Assembly: GCF_003259435.1 (NCBI RefSeq)
Contig: NZ_QLMA01000006.1
Span: 124,001-188,000 of the forward strand
Source of the DNA: Chitinophaga dinghuensis
GTDB taxonomy: Bacteria; Bacteroidota; Bacteroidia; Chitinophagales; Chitinophagaceae
Direction: 5' to 3'
DNA length: 64,000 nt
The notes below the pieces were generated by a model. It made no database searches and was not told the DNA's origin. It saw only the letters and a program-made list of their open reading frames with translations. Each line of letters begins with the position of its first letter. The stretch's first letter is position 1. Positions 1 through 8,113 of this stretch are shown in pieces. Both the position numbers and the translations under genes were made by a program.

Positions 1-2835
1 ACACTGCCCGGTGGTATACAACCCTCTGTACAACCGCCGACAGGACCCACCGGAGAGATCTACCGCTATACGATTACCAGTACCTTCCGGGATGTGAGAG
101 AGCTGAAAACGATGCAGGACTGGGTAATAGACCGTCATCTGAGAAGCGTACCCGGTGTAGGAGATATCAATAGTTTTGGCGGGAAAACCAAAGCGTATGA
201 GATTAAGGTAGACCCAGGTAAGCTGGCTAATATCGGACTTACGCCACTGGACGTATTTACAGCCGTTCAGAATACCAATATCAATGTGGGGGGAGATATG
301 ATCTTCCAGAATAACCAGGCCTTTGTAGTGCGTGGTATCGGGTTACTCAACGACATAGAAGAAATAAAGAACATCATTATCCAGAACAATAACGGGGTGC
401 CGTTACTGGTTAAGGATGTGGCCACAGTTGAAATCTCCAATATACCCCGCTTAGGATGGGTGGGGAGAAGCGACAGGGTGATCGATAAAAATGGAAAGAG
501 CACCGTGACCGATCAGCAGGATGTGGTGGAGGCCATTGTGGTGATGCGTAAAGGGGAGAATCCATCTGAAGTGGTCACCAATCTGAAGAAGAAAATTGAT
601 TACCTCAATAATTTTGTACTACCTGCTGATACGAAGATCGTTCCATACTACGATCGCGCTAATCTGATAGAATACGCGACCCATACGGTTTTGCATAACC
701 TGATAGAGGGTATTGTGCTGGTAATCATATTGATTTCATTATTCCTGTTCGATTGGAGAGCTACTTTAATTGTGGCGGTCATCATTCCTATATCGTTGTT
801 GTTTGCCTTCATATGTCTGCGTATAATGGGAATGAGCGCTAACTTGTTGTCGCTGGGAGCAGTGGATTTTGGGATTATCCTGGATGGAACCATTGTGATG
901 GTGGAAGGGATTTTTGTCGTCCTTGACGCGAAGGCAAAAGAGATAGGGATGGATCGGTTTAATAAGTTGAGTAAGGTGGGATTGATCCGAAAGAATGCAG
1001 CAGAAATCGGGAAACGTCCGTTCTATCTCAACGTAATCATCATCACTGCCCTGCTGCCCATATTTGCCTTCCAGAAAGTAGAAGGGAAAATGTTCTCGCC
1101 ACTGGCCAATACCCTCAGTTTTGCGCTGCTCGGCTCCTTGATAACCACCCTGACGCTGGTACCTGTGCTGATCAGTATGTTGATGCGTAAGAATGTAAGG
1201 GAAAAGCATAACCCTATTGTGCACCATATGATGGGCTTTATGCTGATGGGTTTTGTCAAATCATTCAAGCGCAAAGAATTGGTAGTGGTATGCTCGCTCA
1301 TTGTGATGGTCCTGGGTATTTATTCCTTTAAGTTCCTGGGGTCGGAATTCCTGCCGGAATTGAATGAGGGTAGTATCTGGATACGTATCCAGGGTAACTA
1401 CAGTATAGACTTGAATAAATCAGTGGAAATATCCAAGCGGGCAAGGGATATCATCATGACCTTCCCGCAGGTACAATATTGTGTATCCCAAACGGGTAGG
1501 CCGGATGATGGAACAGATGTTACGGGTTATTACAATAATGAGTTTGACGTACTGATGTTTCCGGAATCGCAATGGAAGCCTAAAATCAGTAAGGAAGAAC
1601 TGGTAGATCAGATGAATAAGGCGTTGGCGGTTATTCCTGGCGTGAATCTGAACTTTTCCCAACCTATCATGGATAATGTGGAAGAAGCGGTATCTGGGGT
1701 AAAGGGAAGTATTGTATTAAAGATTTACGGGGATTCGCTGAACTATATGGAAGGGAAGCTGTCGGAGTACTTTAATGTTTTGAAGAAGGTAAGGGGTATT
1801 GAAGATTTGGGCATCATGCATAACATTGGTCAGCCGGAGCTGGATATCAATCTCAGTCAGCAAAAGATGGCTTTGTATGGCGTTGCTACTTCGCAGGCGA
1901 ATGCTGTTATCAGTATGGCGATGACGGGCTTGGGCCCGGGAGGGGTGCCTGCCAGTCAGTTATATGAAGGAATCAAGATATTTGATATTCGTGTGAGAAT
2001 GCCGGAAGAATTCCGACGAACGCCGGCACAGATAGGGGAGTTGCTGGTGCCTACCCAGAACGGCAGTAAGGTGCCGATAAAAGAGATAGCCACTATTACG
2101 CAGAAAACAGGAGCGGCGTTGATTTTCCGGGATGATAACCAGCGTTATGCCGCATTGAAATTCTCCATTCGCGGGCGGGATATGGGAAGCACCATTGCAG
2201 AGGCAATGGAGAAAGTAAAGGAGAAGGTAAAGTTGAAAAGGGGCTATACGATGGCATTCCAGGGAGATTTCGAGAACCAGCAGCGGGCGGAGAAACGATT
2301 GGCATTAGTGGTGCCCATTAGCTTATCCTTGATATTCCTGCTGTTGATCAGTATGTTCGGCAATTTCAAAGATGCCCTGCTGGTATTTACCAACGTGCCT
2401 TTTGCCCTGGTGGGAGGGATTCTGGCCCTGCATATTACAGGTACGAACTTCAGTATATCTGCAGGTATTGGTTTCATTGCGCTCTTCGGTATTTGTATAC
2501 AGGATGGGATTATCCTTATAACGCGGTTTAAGGAGAACCTGGCCACCATGCGAGGGAAGGACATGTTGTATAATGCGATAAAACTAGGGGTGAATACGAG
2601 GATTCGTCCGGTGATGATGACCGCATTGATGGCTGCTATTGGGTTATTCCCGGCCGCTATCTCTCATGGCATCGGTTCAGAGAGCTCCAGGCCGCTGGCA
2701 AGAGTAGTGATAGGCGGTATTCTTTGCGCGATGGTGTTCTCGTTGTGGGTGTTCCCGCTCATTTTTGGCTGGGCCTACAGAAAGGTAGATAGAATTCCGT
2801 ACAGAGAAGTGGGTGGCGGAGAAAATGGTAACTAA
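1..2835 (+). CDS. RND heavy-metal efflux pump, CzcA/CusA-like (5' end cut by window)
   Basis: Inner-membrane subunit of a tripartite proton-driven exporter that would pump metal ions out of the cell with a membrane-fusion protein and an outer-membrane channel. The frame is open from base 1, so about the first 90-100 residues (TM1 and the start of the porter domain) lie outside the window; 944 codons remain against about 1,030-1,040 for the family. Visible are the paired transmembrane blocks, the TM4 segment GAVDFGIILDGTIVMVEG with the acidic proton-relay residue typical of the HME subfamily, and the C-terminal block ALFGICIQDGIILI. The fusion protein and channel genes are presumably upstream. 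The metal cannot be told from sequence. A terminator follows directly, so this is probably the last gene of its operon. Confidence 0.93.
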   Translation, partial: TLPGGIQPSVQPPTGPTGEIYRYTITSTFRDVRELKTMQDWVIDRHLRSVPGVGDINSFGGKTKAYEIKVDPGKLANIGLTPLDVFTAVQNTNINVGGDMIFQNNQAFVVRGIGLLNDIEEIKNIIIQNNNGVPLLVKDVATVEISNIPRLGWVGRSDRVIDKNGKSTVTDQQDVVEAIVVMRKGENPSEVVTNLKKKIDYLNNFVLPADTKIVPYYDRANLIEYATHTVLHNLIEGIVLVIILISLFLFDWRATLIVAVIIPISLLFAFICLRIMGMSANLLSLGAVDFGIILDGTIVMVEGIFVVLDAKAKEIGMDRFNKLSKVGLIRKNAAEIGKRPFYLNVIIITALLPIFAFQKVEGKMFSPLANTLSFALLGSLITTLTLVPVLISMLMRKNVREKHNPIVHHMMGFMLMGFVKSFKRKELVVVCSLIVMVLGIYSFKFLGSEFLPELNEGSIWIRIQGNYSIDLNKSVEISKRARDIIMTFPQVQYCVSQTGRPDDGTDVTGYYNNEFDVLMFPESQWKPKISKEELVDQMNKALAVIPGVNLNFSQPIMDNVEEAVSGVKGSIVLKIYGDSLNYMEGKLSEYFNVLKKVRGIEDLGIMHNIGQPELDINLSQQKMALYGVATSQANAVISMAMTGLGPGGVPASQLYEGIKIFDIRVRMPEEFRRTPAQIGELLVPTQNGSKVPIKEIATITQKTGAALIFRDDNQRYAALKFSIRGRDMGSTIAEAMEKVKEKVKLKRGYTMAFQGDFENQQRAEKRLALVVPISLSLIFLLLISMFGNFKDALLVFTNVPFALVGGILALHITGTNFSISAGIGFIALFGICIQDGIILITRFKENLATMRGKDMLYNAIKLGVNTRIRPVMMTALMAAIGLFPAAISHGIGSESSRPLARVVIGGILCAMVFSLWVFPLIFGWAYRKVDRIPYREVGGGENGN

Positions 2836-2860
2836 CGGAAGACATGCTATAATTGAAAAA

Positions 2861-2893
2861 CCTCGTTCTCACTAAGGAGAACGAGGTTTTTTT
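2861..2893. terminator. Bidirectional intrinsic terminator
   Basis: A perfect 10-bp stem (2861-2870 with 2877-2886, CCTCGTTCTC/GAGAACGAGG) has a 6-base loop, a run of A before it and a run of T after it. It sits between the convergent efflux gene and the secreted-protein gene, so it can serve both strands. Confidence 0.9.
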
Positions 2894-2912
2894 CTTTAGT
2901 ACGTTATTATCA

Positions 2913-3680
2913 TTAGAACTTGATCAGCAGTTTTTCTGAGATCAGTTTACTGTCTTTATAGTACTCGAAATACCATTCGCCGCCTTTCTTCAGTACGATG
3001 CCGTTATTGGCGCCGTTGTCTGCAATAAAATAATCTGGTACAGATGTTTTTAGCATAGTCAATACTTTTTTAGGCGTAGTGTCTATCAACTGAAAGCCAT
3101 TGGCGGTAGCCTGTGCATATAGCGTACCGGCAGCTTCTTTCACTTCCGGAGCGGCAGGCGTCGGAGCTGGAGCGCTGGCAGTTGGCGCCGCTACTGGAGC
3201 AGGAGTGGCCACTGGCGCTACGGCAGTAACCTGTTGTGTCGTATAGGTGGTACCGTTATATTTGTATGGTTCGTTATTGAGAGAGGTAAAGGCATCACGG
3301 AGCGCTTCGTTGTATGCTACGCCGAATTCTTTCTCTCTGCTTTTCCCTTCTTTCCCTTTGTATACAATATTTCCCTGGCAGTCTTTCAGGATGAGGGTAA
3401 GATTCGTAACGAAGAGGGCTTTCCTTTGTACTACTTCTGCTTTGAGGGCATTGCATTTGTTCGCAGCCAGATCGGCTGGTAATTCCTCGTTGGCTACGAA
3501 TGCAGTAAATCCTTTCTGTTCCAACAGGAGTTTAGCGATTGTATTTAGGCCATACTGATTAACTTCTTTGCTGAATTCAAATTTCTCCGGTACGATCACA
3601 TATTTATAGTTGTTGATCGTGTTCTGAGCAAAGCCGGAAATTGTGCAGCACAGCAGCATTAAAAGCGCATATATTCTCAT
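2913..3680 (-). CDS. Secreted protein of unknown function with Ala/Pro-rich linker
   Basis: 255 residues. An N-terminal signal peptide (basic start, Leu/Cys-rich core, cleavage after GFAQ near residue 19) sends it to the periplasm or beyond. Residues about 20-145 form one domain, followed by a low-complexity Ala/Pro/Val linker (about 150-180) and a C-terminal domain of about 70 residues ending in a beta-rich segment (GEWYFEYYKDSKLISEKLLIKF region). I do not recognise either domain. The arrangement of two small domains joined by a PAP linker suggests a periplasmic or outer-membrane-associated binding protein, but that is inference. It stands alone: the gene to the left is convergent and the GntR gene to the right is divergent. 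Confidence 0.75.
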   Translation of the reverse strand: MRIYALLMLLCCTISGFAQNTINNYKYVIVPEKFEFSKEVNQYGLNTIAKLLLEQKGFTAFVANEELPADLAANKCNALKAEVVQRKALFVTNLTLILKDCQGNIVYKGKEGKSREKEFGVAYNEALRDAFTSLNNEPYKYNGTTYTTQQVTAVAPVATPAPVAAPTASAPAPTPAAPEVKEAAGTLYAQATANGFQLIDTTPKKVLTMLKTSVPDYFIADNGANNGIVLKKGGEWYFEYYKDSKLISEKLLIKF

Positions 3681-3776
3681 AAAAAATAATTACATCTGAT
3701 TTTGACGAATATATACAAAATACGGATCAAAAAGTAAATGATTATCAATTGATTAATACCATTGTCTGTCAATTAT

Positions 3777-3836
3777 TTTAAAACATCTGATGTTTTAAAT
3801 GTAGAATGACTATATTTGTGAAACATCAGATGTTTC
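3777..3836 (+). promoter_or_regulatory. Two palindromic operators flanking a -7 box (GntR autoregulation)
   Basis: Site 1 (3777-3799) is a perfect 23-bp odd palindrome centred on 3788; site 2 (3820-3836) is a perfect 17-bp odd palindrome centred on 3828. Both share the core AAACATCnGATGTTT and their centres are exactly 40 bp apart, about four helical turns. Between them lies TATATTTG (3811-3818), a full match to the Bacteroidota -7 consensus TAnnTTTG, so site 1 covers the -33 region and site 2 the likely start point. The arrangement fits cooperative autorepression by the GntR protein encoded 7 bp downstream; the binding itself is inferred. Confidence 0.8.
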
Positions 3837-3842
3837 GAAATT

Positions 3843-4511
3843 ATGTCTAAACGAGAGAAACTGGCGGATATAGTTATTGAAAAGCTGCAAGAGCATATTT
3901 CCCTTGGCAAGTGGAAAAAAGGAATGAAAATTCCAGCCGAACCGGAATTAATGGAGCAGTTTAAAGTGGGCAGGTCCACCATTCGAGAGGCTATAAAAAC
4001 CCTTGCACAGAACGGCATACTACGGGTCCAGCAAGGCTCAGGTACCTATGTAAATGATATCAGCACAGATACAGAGTCGCTGGAACAGCGCCTGCGAAGG
4101 GCTGCACAGAGAGAACTGAACCAGGTGCGTACCCTCCTTGAACGGGAGATTATCCGACTGGCAGTCGTGCATCGGAAGCACGCGCAGTTAAAAGAAATGC
4201 AACAAGCCCTGGAAAAACGAAAGGAGGCGGTGAGTACCGGCGACTACCCAGCCGCTATTGACGCAGATATTCTTTTCCACACCAAACTGGCAGTGGCCAG
4301 TCACAACAGCGTACTCGCGGATCTCTTCATCAGCTTTTCCAACGTACTCCGTAACTCCTTTCAGCAAAGAGATGCAGGCAGCGTGGCGCAGTTTGGCCGT
4401 ACCCATGCCCTGCACGAACAACTACTACAGGCGGTAGCCGATAAAGATGAACAAGCGGCACTCGAATGCCTCGACAGCCTCTTACAACATAATTTAAGAC
4501 TTACAAAATGA
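3843..4511 (+). CDS. GntR-family transcriptional regulator, FadR (FCD) subfamily
   Basis: 222 residues. Residues about 5-70 form the winged helix typical of GntR (KLADIVIEKLQEHI, GRSTIREAIKTLAQNGILRVQQGSGTYV). Residues about 85-215 form an all-helical FCD effector domain with the usual acidic/His metal-ligand pattern (ADILFHTKL, SHN, RTHALHEQLL). FCD regulators normally bind a small carboxylated ligand and release DNA. The gene overlaps the following exporter by ATGA (4508-4511), so the two are translationally coupled. Two operator-like palindromes sit just upstream. The ligand is unknown; the partner suggests a sulfonate, sulfite or organic acid. Confidence 0.92.
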   Translation: MSKREKLADIVIEKLQEHISLGKWKKGMKIPAEPELMEQFKVGRSTIREAIKTLAQNGILRVQQGSGTYVNDISTDTESLEQRLRRAAQRELNQVRTLLEREIIRLAVVHRKHAQLKEMQQALEKRKEAVSTGDYPAAIDADILFHTKLAVASHNSVLADLFISFSNVLRNSFQQRDAGSVAQFGRTHALHEQLLQAVADKDEQAALECLDSLLQHNLRLTK

Positions 4512-5341
4512 CGGTATTAGCATTTACACTTATCCTGTTTGCAGGAGCATATTGCGCAGGACTGATTGGTTCTTTGACCGGACTGGGAGGGGGCGTGGTA
4601 ATTATTCCATTGCTCAGCGTTTTTTTAGGAGTAGATATTCAGTATGCCATCGGAGCGGCATTAGTATCTGTGATTGCTACCTCCTCCGGTTCAGCTGCGG
4701 CCTATGTGCGGGAAGGTATCACAAACATGCGGATAGGCATGTTCCTGGAAATTGCCACCACCGTAGGAGCAGTGGTGGGCGCTCTTTTAGCCACCATCGC
4801 ACCTACCCATTTCATCGCAATTCTTTTTGGATGTATCCTGATATTTTCTGCGATGAACTCACTCCGCAAAAAGGCAGTACATGTGTTAAAGGAATCCAGT
4901 CCGCTGGCACAGCGACTCAAATTATACGGCAGTTATCCTACCGCCAACGGCGAAGTGGAATATGGAACCAAAAACGTAGCAGGCGGATTTGTGATGATGA
5001 TTGTGGCAGGTATTCTCTCCGGCTTACTGGGCATCGGTTCCGGCGCACTGAAAGTAATTGCCATGGATAACATTATGCGCATTCCTTTTAAAGTATCCAC
5101 TACCACGAGTAACTTCATGATGGGAGTAACCGCTACTGCCAGCGCGGTAGTCTATCTGCAACGCGGATACATACAACCCGATATATGCATGCCCGTAGTC
5201 ATAGGCGTTTTACTGGGAGCGCTGACAGGCGCGAGAATCCTGATTCGTTCTTCCCCGGAAAAACTGAAGATATTCTTTGCTATCGTCATCACATTACTGG
5301 CGCTGCAAATGATTTATAATGGCGCTACCGGCAGGATTTAA
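4508..5341 (+). CDS. TauE/SafE-family (DUF81) anion exporter
   Basis: 277 residues with about eight hydrophobic segments in two related halves, the hallmark of TauE/SafE permeases. Each half carries a glycine-rich motif: GLIGSLTGLGGGVVIIPLL near residue 18 and GILSGLLGIGSGALKV near residue 170. Family members export sulfite, sulfoacetate or related organic anions across the inner membrane. Its start overlaps the stop of the GntR gene (ATGA), and a small DUF1634 membrane protein follows, an operon arrangement I recognise from other bacteria. Substrate is not deducible. Confidence 0.9.
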   Translation: MTVLAFTLILFAGAYCAGLIGSLTGLGGGVVIIPLLSVFLGVDIQYAIGAALVSVIATSSGSAAAYVREGITNMRIGMFLEIATTVGAVVGALLATIAPTHFIAILFGCILIFSAMNSLRKKAVHVLKESSPLAQRLKLYGSYPTANGEVEYGTKNVAGGFVMMIVAGILSGLLGIGSGALKVIAMDNIMRIPFKVSTTTSNFMMGVTATASAVVYLQRGYIQPDICMPVVIGVLLGALTGARILIRSSPEKLKIFFAIVITLLALQMIYNGATGRI

Positions 5342-5363
5342 CCATATCATCAAAAAGAAAAAA

Positions 5364-5744
5364 ATGGCAAACATTAAAGATAAAGATCTGCAATATATCA
5401 TTGGGAACCTGCTCCGCTGGGGGGTATGGACTTCCTTAGCCATCGCCTTTATTGGCGGGGTTATTTATTTGTCCAGCCACGGACTGGAAACGGTGCACCA
5501 TCCGAAATTTGTGGAGCAAGATCATCATATGCCCGGAATTCTGCAGGAGGTGTTTCAAGGAATTAGTGCTGGAAAAGGGACTGCCTTTATGATGCTGGGC
5601 GTAATGCTCTTATTCGCAACACCCATTATGCGGGTCATATTTTCCCTGATCGGATTCATACTGGAGAAGGATAGACTTTATGTAGTAATCACCCTGATCG
5701 TACTCATGATCATTTTTGTGAGTGTCCATGGTGGACTGGGATGA
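5364..5744 (+). CDS. DUF1634 membrane protein
   Basis: 126 residues from the ATG at 5364. A frame start 45 bases upstream would overlap the exporter gene and adds residues that look like non-conserved sequence, so the internal ATG is preferred. Three hydrophobic segments are visible (about residues 15-35, 65-85 and 100-122), with the conserved opening KDLQYIIGNLLRWGVW. DUF1634 proteins typically accompany TauE/SafE exporters and probably act as an accessory subunit. It is the last gene of the GntR operon and is followed by a hairpin terminator. Confidence 0.85.
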   Translation: MANIKDKDLQYIIGNLLRWGVWTSLAIAFIGGVIYLSSHGLETVHHPKFVEQDHHMPGILQEVFQGISAGKGTAFMMLGVMLLFATPIMRVIFSLIGFILEKDRLYVVITLIVLMIIFVSVHGGLG

Positions 5745-5874
5745 TGGCGTCTGCCTACATACCATTTAATAGTCAGTTTAAGCGAAGCACTTCCCTGCAA
5801 CCATTTACATGATCGATGGTCCGAAAACACAAGTGATTGATCTGAAAAAATCCAGACCATAAAGTAGATGTTAG

Positions 5875-5914
5875 ATCCAACAGGCTGGTAAATCTTACCG
5901 GCCTGTTGGATTTT
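5875..5914. terminator. Intrinsic terminator of the GntR/TauE operon
   Basis: A 17-bp stem with one G-T pair (5875-5891 with 5895-5911) and a 3-base loop is followed by four T. It lies between the DUF1634 gene and the convergent DUF4287 gene and could stop transcription in both directions. Confidence 0.85.
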
Positions 5915-5918
5915 ATCG

Positions 5919-6137
5919 CTACTCCTTTTTTCCGCTCAATAATGCATAAATGGCCATAGCATGGCCATGCCCCAGCTCAAAGTCGGCCTTCAGCCAGGCT
6001 ACAATTTCACCTGCTTTTACCCCTGCTTTTAATTTTCCTTTGTCGCTAAAGCCCTTTGCATCGGCGAGTTTTTTGAAATCTTCAGGTGATTTTCCGGTTT
6101 TCTTTTGAATGTTGTCGAGATAAGCTTGAAAAGACAT
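5919..6137 (-). CDS. DUF4287 small protein
   Basis: 72 residues from the ATG at 6137, beginning MSFQAYLDNIQKKTGKSPED; longer in-frame starts run into the divergent promoter region and are unlikely. The sequence matches my recollection of the DUF4287 domain: a short helical module with a GKxSPEDF motif, a Lys-rich middle, and the C-terminal signature ELGHGHAMAIYALL. Function is unknown; in other genomes the domain also appears fused to DUF5655. It is divergent from the PARG-like gene, with starts 115 bp apart. Confidence 0.85.
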   Translation of the reverse strand: MSFQAYLDNIQKKTGKSPEDFKKLADAKGFSDKGKLKAGVKAGEIVAWLKADFELGHGHAMAIYALLSGKKE

Positions 6138-6218
6138 AATTACCTGGTTTGGTGAATAAAGATTGGGTAACGGTGTAATATACTGTAAGTTACACATATA
6201 TTATTCTCTGAAAACTGC

Positions 6219-6226
6219 TATCTTTG
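6219..6226 (+). promoter_or_regulatory. -7 promoter element of the PARG-like gene
   Basis: TATCTTTG fits TAnnTTTG exactly and lies 27 bases before the ATG at 6253, giving a short leader. No clear -33 TTTG was found at the expected distance. Its position also argues against the longer in-frame start at 6163. Confidence 0.65.
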
Positions 6227-6252
6227 CCCCCATTAAGTTTATTAACCCGAAT

Positions 6253-7098
6253 ATGAAGAAATCAACCCGCGTTACTAAAGCGAAAGAAACGCTTGAAATT
6301 ATGGAGCATGGTTATTACCATGTAAACGACAGGAAAATTGTGATCAATGATTCTCTTACTGCTTCCACGGCTGGAAGCAGATTGTACACTCCAGATGAAC
6401 TGGATACATTGATGAAAGAAATGCTCCCTCGTATTGCCGCTGAAAACCAGGAAACAAGCATTATTGTACAGAATAGCACAGTCCTGAAAGCAGCCAGCAG
6501 CATGGTATTGCAAGGAGGGAAAGTGGGCTGTCTTAACTTTGCATCCGCGAAAAACCCAGGCGGCGGATTCCTCGGAGGAGCAGTGGCACAGGAAGAAAGT
6601 CTGGCTTTATCCTCTTCCCTTTACAGTACCCTGATGGCAAACTTTGACATGTATGAGTATAACAGGAACAGACCTACGATGTTGTATTCTGATCACATGA
6701 TCTGGAGCCCGGATGTAGTCTTCTTTCGTAATGATGATGGTGAGTTGCTGGAACAACCTTATCATGTATCTGTGGTTACCAGTCCTGCGGTCAATGTAGG
6801 CGCTATATTGAATGTACGCCCGGAAGAATTACCCTTTGCGGAAACGGTCATGCTGCAACGAATGGACAAAGTACTGGCACTGATGTATCATGCTGGTATG
6901 GACCACCTGCTACTCGGAGCATGGGGCTGTGGCGTTTTTAGAAATGATCCCCGGAAAATCGCAGCGTACTTCGCTACCTACCTGGCGCCCGGCGGTAAAT
7001 ATAGTCGCTGCTTCAAATCAGTTGTATTTGCAGTGCTCGACAGAAAGGAGGACGGCGCTAATATTCATGCGTTTAAAGCTGCATTTGGCCAGCTATAA
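6253..7098 (+). CDS. Microbial PARG-like protein (TIGR02452 family)
   Basis: 281 residues. Contains the bacterial-type poly(ADP-ribose) glycohydrolase signature: NPGGGFLGGAVAQEESLALSSSLY-like block at residues about 101-124, with the Gly triplet at 103-105 and the catalytic Glu pair in QEE (113-115). A second conserved stretch, HLLLGAWGCGVFRNDP, follows near residue 218. Such macrodomain proteins remove ADP-ribose polymers or modifications from macromolecules in the cytosol; bacteria usually carry them as orphans, and some serve with toxin or phage-defence loci. The start at 6253 is chosen because a promoter element overlaps the longer frame. No obvious ADP-ribosyl transferase is nearby. Confidence 0.88.
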   Translation: MKKSTRVTKAKETLEIMEHGYYHVNDRKIVINDSLTASTAGSRLYTPDELDTLMKEMLPRIAAENQETSIIVQNSTVLKAASSMVLQGGKVGCLNFASAKNPGGGFLGGAVAQEESLALSSSLYSTLMANFDMYEYNRNRPTMLYSDHMIWSPDVVFFRNDDGELLEQPYHVSVVTSPAVNVGAILNVRPEELPFAETVMLQRMDKVLALMYHAGMDHLLLGAWGCGVFRNDPRKIAAYFATYLAPGGKYSRCFKSVVFAVLDRKEDGANIHAFKAAFGQL

Positions 7099-7283
7099 AA
7101 TGTTTTTAACTGATGTCCCAAATAGCCGCCAAATCCACGATCTTTTTATATAAAAATATTCTCACATATATCGACCTGCGCCGAACCACCCTCATTGGAC
7201 CTACCACGGCGCCTACCTTCCTGGAATTAAATTACCTAATATTTCCAGGTTTGATTAGCTTTAATCTATAACTCCTTTCAGAC

Positions 7284-7646
7284 ATGGTGCATTTAAATTT
7301 AATTGTCATCAAGACAGATAAATTATCGGAGCAATCCAAATTTTATGCTGCCCTGGGCTACCAGTTTGATTACCATCAGCATGGCAACGGCCCACTACAC
7401 TATTCAAGCGTAGGAAGTACGCCGGTATTGGAATTATACCCACTACCAAAAGGTACGCCATCGCCTGACATAACGAACCGCCTGGGATTCGTTGTAGCCA
7501 ACCTGGAGCAGACAATAAAAACCCTCCGCGGCATGGATGCCACTATAGTATCCGAACCTGCACAGCAGGAGTGGGGCTATACCGCCATCATCCAGGATCT
7601 GGACGGTAGAAAAATTGAACTGACAGAAGATAGCGATGATCTATAA
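7284..7646 (+). CDS. VOC-superfamily (glyoxalase/bleomycin-resistance fold) protein
   Basis: 120 residues with one pair of beta-alpha-beta-beta-beta modules: an opening LNLIVIKTDKLSEQSKFYAALG, the central strand of ELYPLPKG, and the closing QDLDGRKIELTE. These place it in the vicinal-oxygen-chelate superfamily (metal-dependent isomerases, dioxygenases or drug-binding proteins). The substrate cannot be assigned. It stands alone; the preceding gene ends about 185 bp upstream. Confidence 0.85.
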   Translation: MVHLNLIVIKTDKLSEQSKFYAALGYQFDYHQHGNGPLHYSSVGSTPVLELYPLPKGTPSPDITNRLGFVVANLEQTIKTLRGMDATIVSEPAQQEWGYTAIIQDLDGRKIELTEDSDDL

Positions 7647-8113
7647 TGCTAATAGATGGAGGCGGCACTATACCGCCTCCGGATATATATTGAATTGGGT
7701 TATGATACTTGTTAACCTTGCCGTATAGCCTATACAGTTACAACTGCTATTTACTGCAGCATAACTCCATAGTGACCATAAACAAAGATGAACGAACCAT
7801 TTATTTATTATTCGCTGCTCATCCCCAAAAATCACAGCCATCCCCCTGAATTTTGAAGAAAAACTGAGTTTTAGCCGCCATATCTGTTATGGGTATACGT
7901 TCTGCCTTGACAGGCAATAAGTTCATCGATTTTTACTACAAGAAATAATGGCCGACAGCATACTTCGTGTCTCCCTAAACCACCCGATTCTGGTTACTTT
8001 CTGAAGATATTGTTAAACTAATATGATATAAAAATTATGTTTAAGTGAATTCGCATCAAACCCCTGTTGGATGCCACTTTTACTGTTCATTTTTGTAGCG
8101 CTAAAATTTATTT
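7647..8113. other. Intergenic region upstream of the TonB operon
   Basis: 467 bp with no convincing gene. It holds an 8-bp GC-rich hairpin directly after the VOC gene (7658-7665 with 7673-7680, no T run, so a doubtful terminator). It also holds an AT-rich stretch bounded by TTAAAC (8013-8018) and GTTTAA (8039-8044), and a near-consensus -7 box CATTTTTG (8088-8095) 19 bp before the TonB receptor start. The AT-rich inverted repeat is a possible regulator site for the operon, but it is weak. Confidence 0.5.

Noticed and set aside
1..2835. The efflux gene as a recent acquisition because its codon choice looks somewhat more G-rich than later genes
   Set aside because: The difference is small and I could not calculate it; not enough to claim transfer.
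7658..7680. Hairpin GGAGGCGG/CCGCCTCC after the VOC gene as a terminator
   Set aside because: No run of T follows, so I only mention it as a hairpin.
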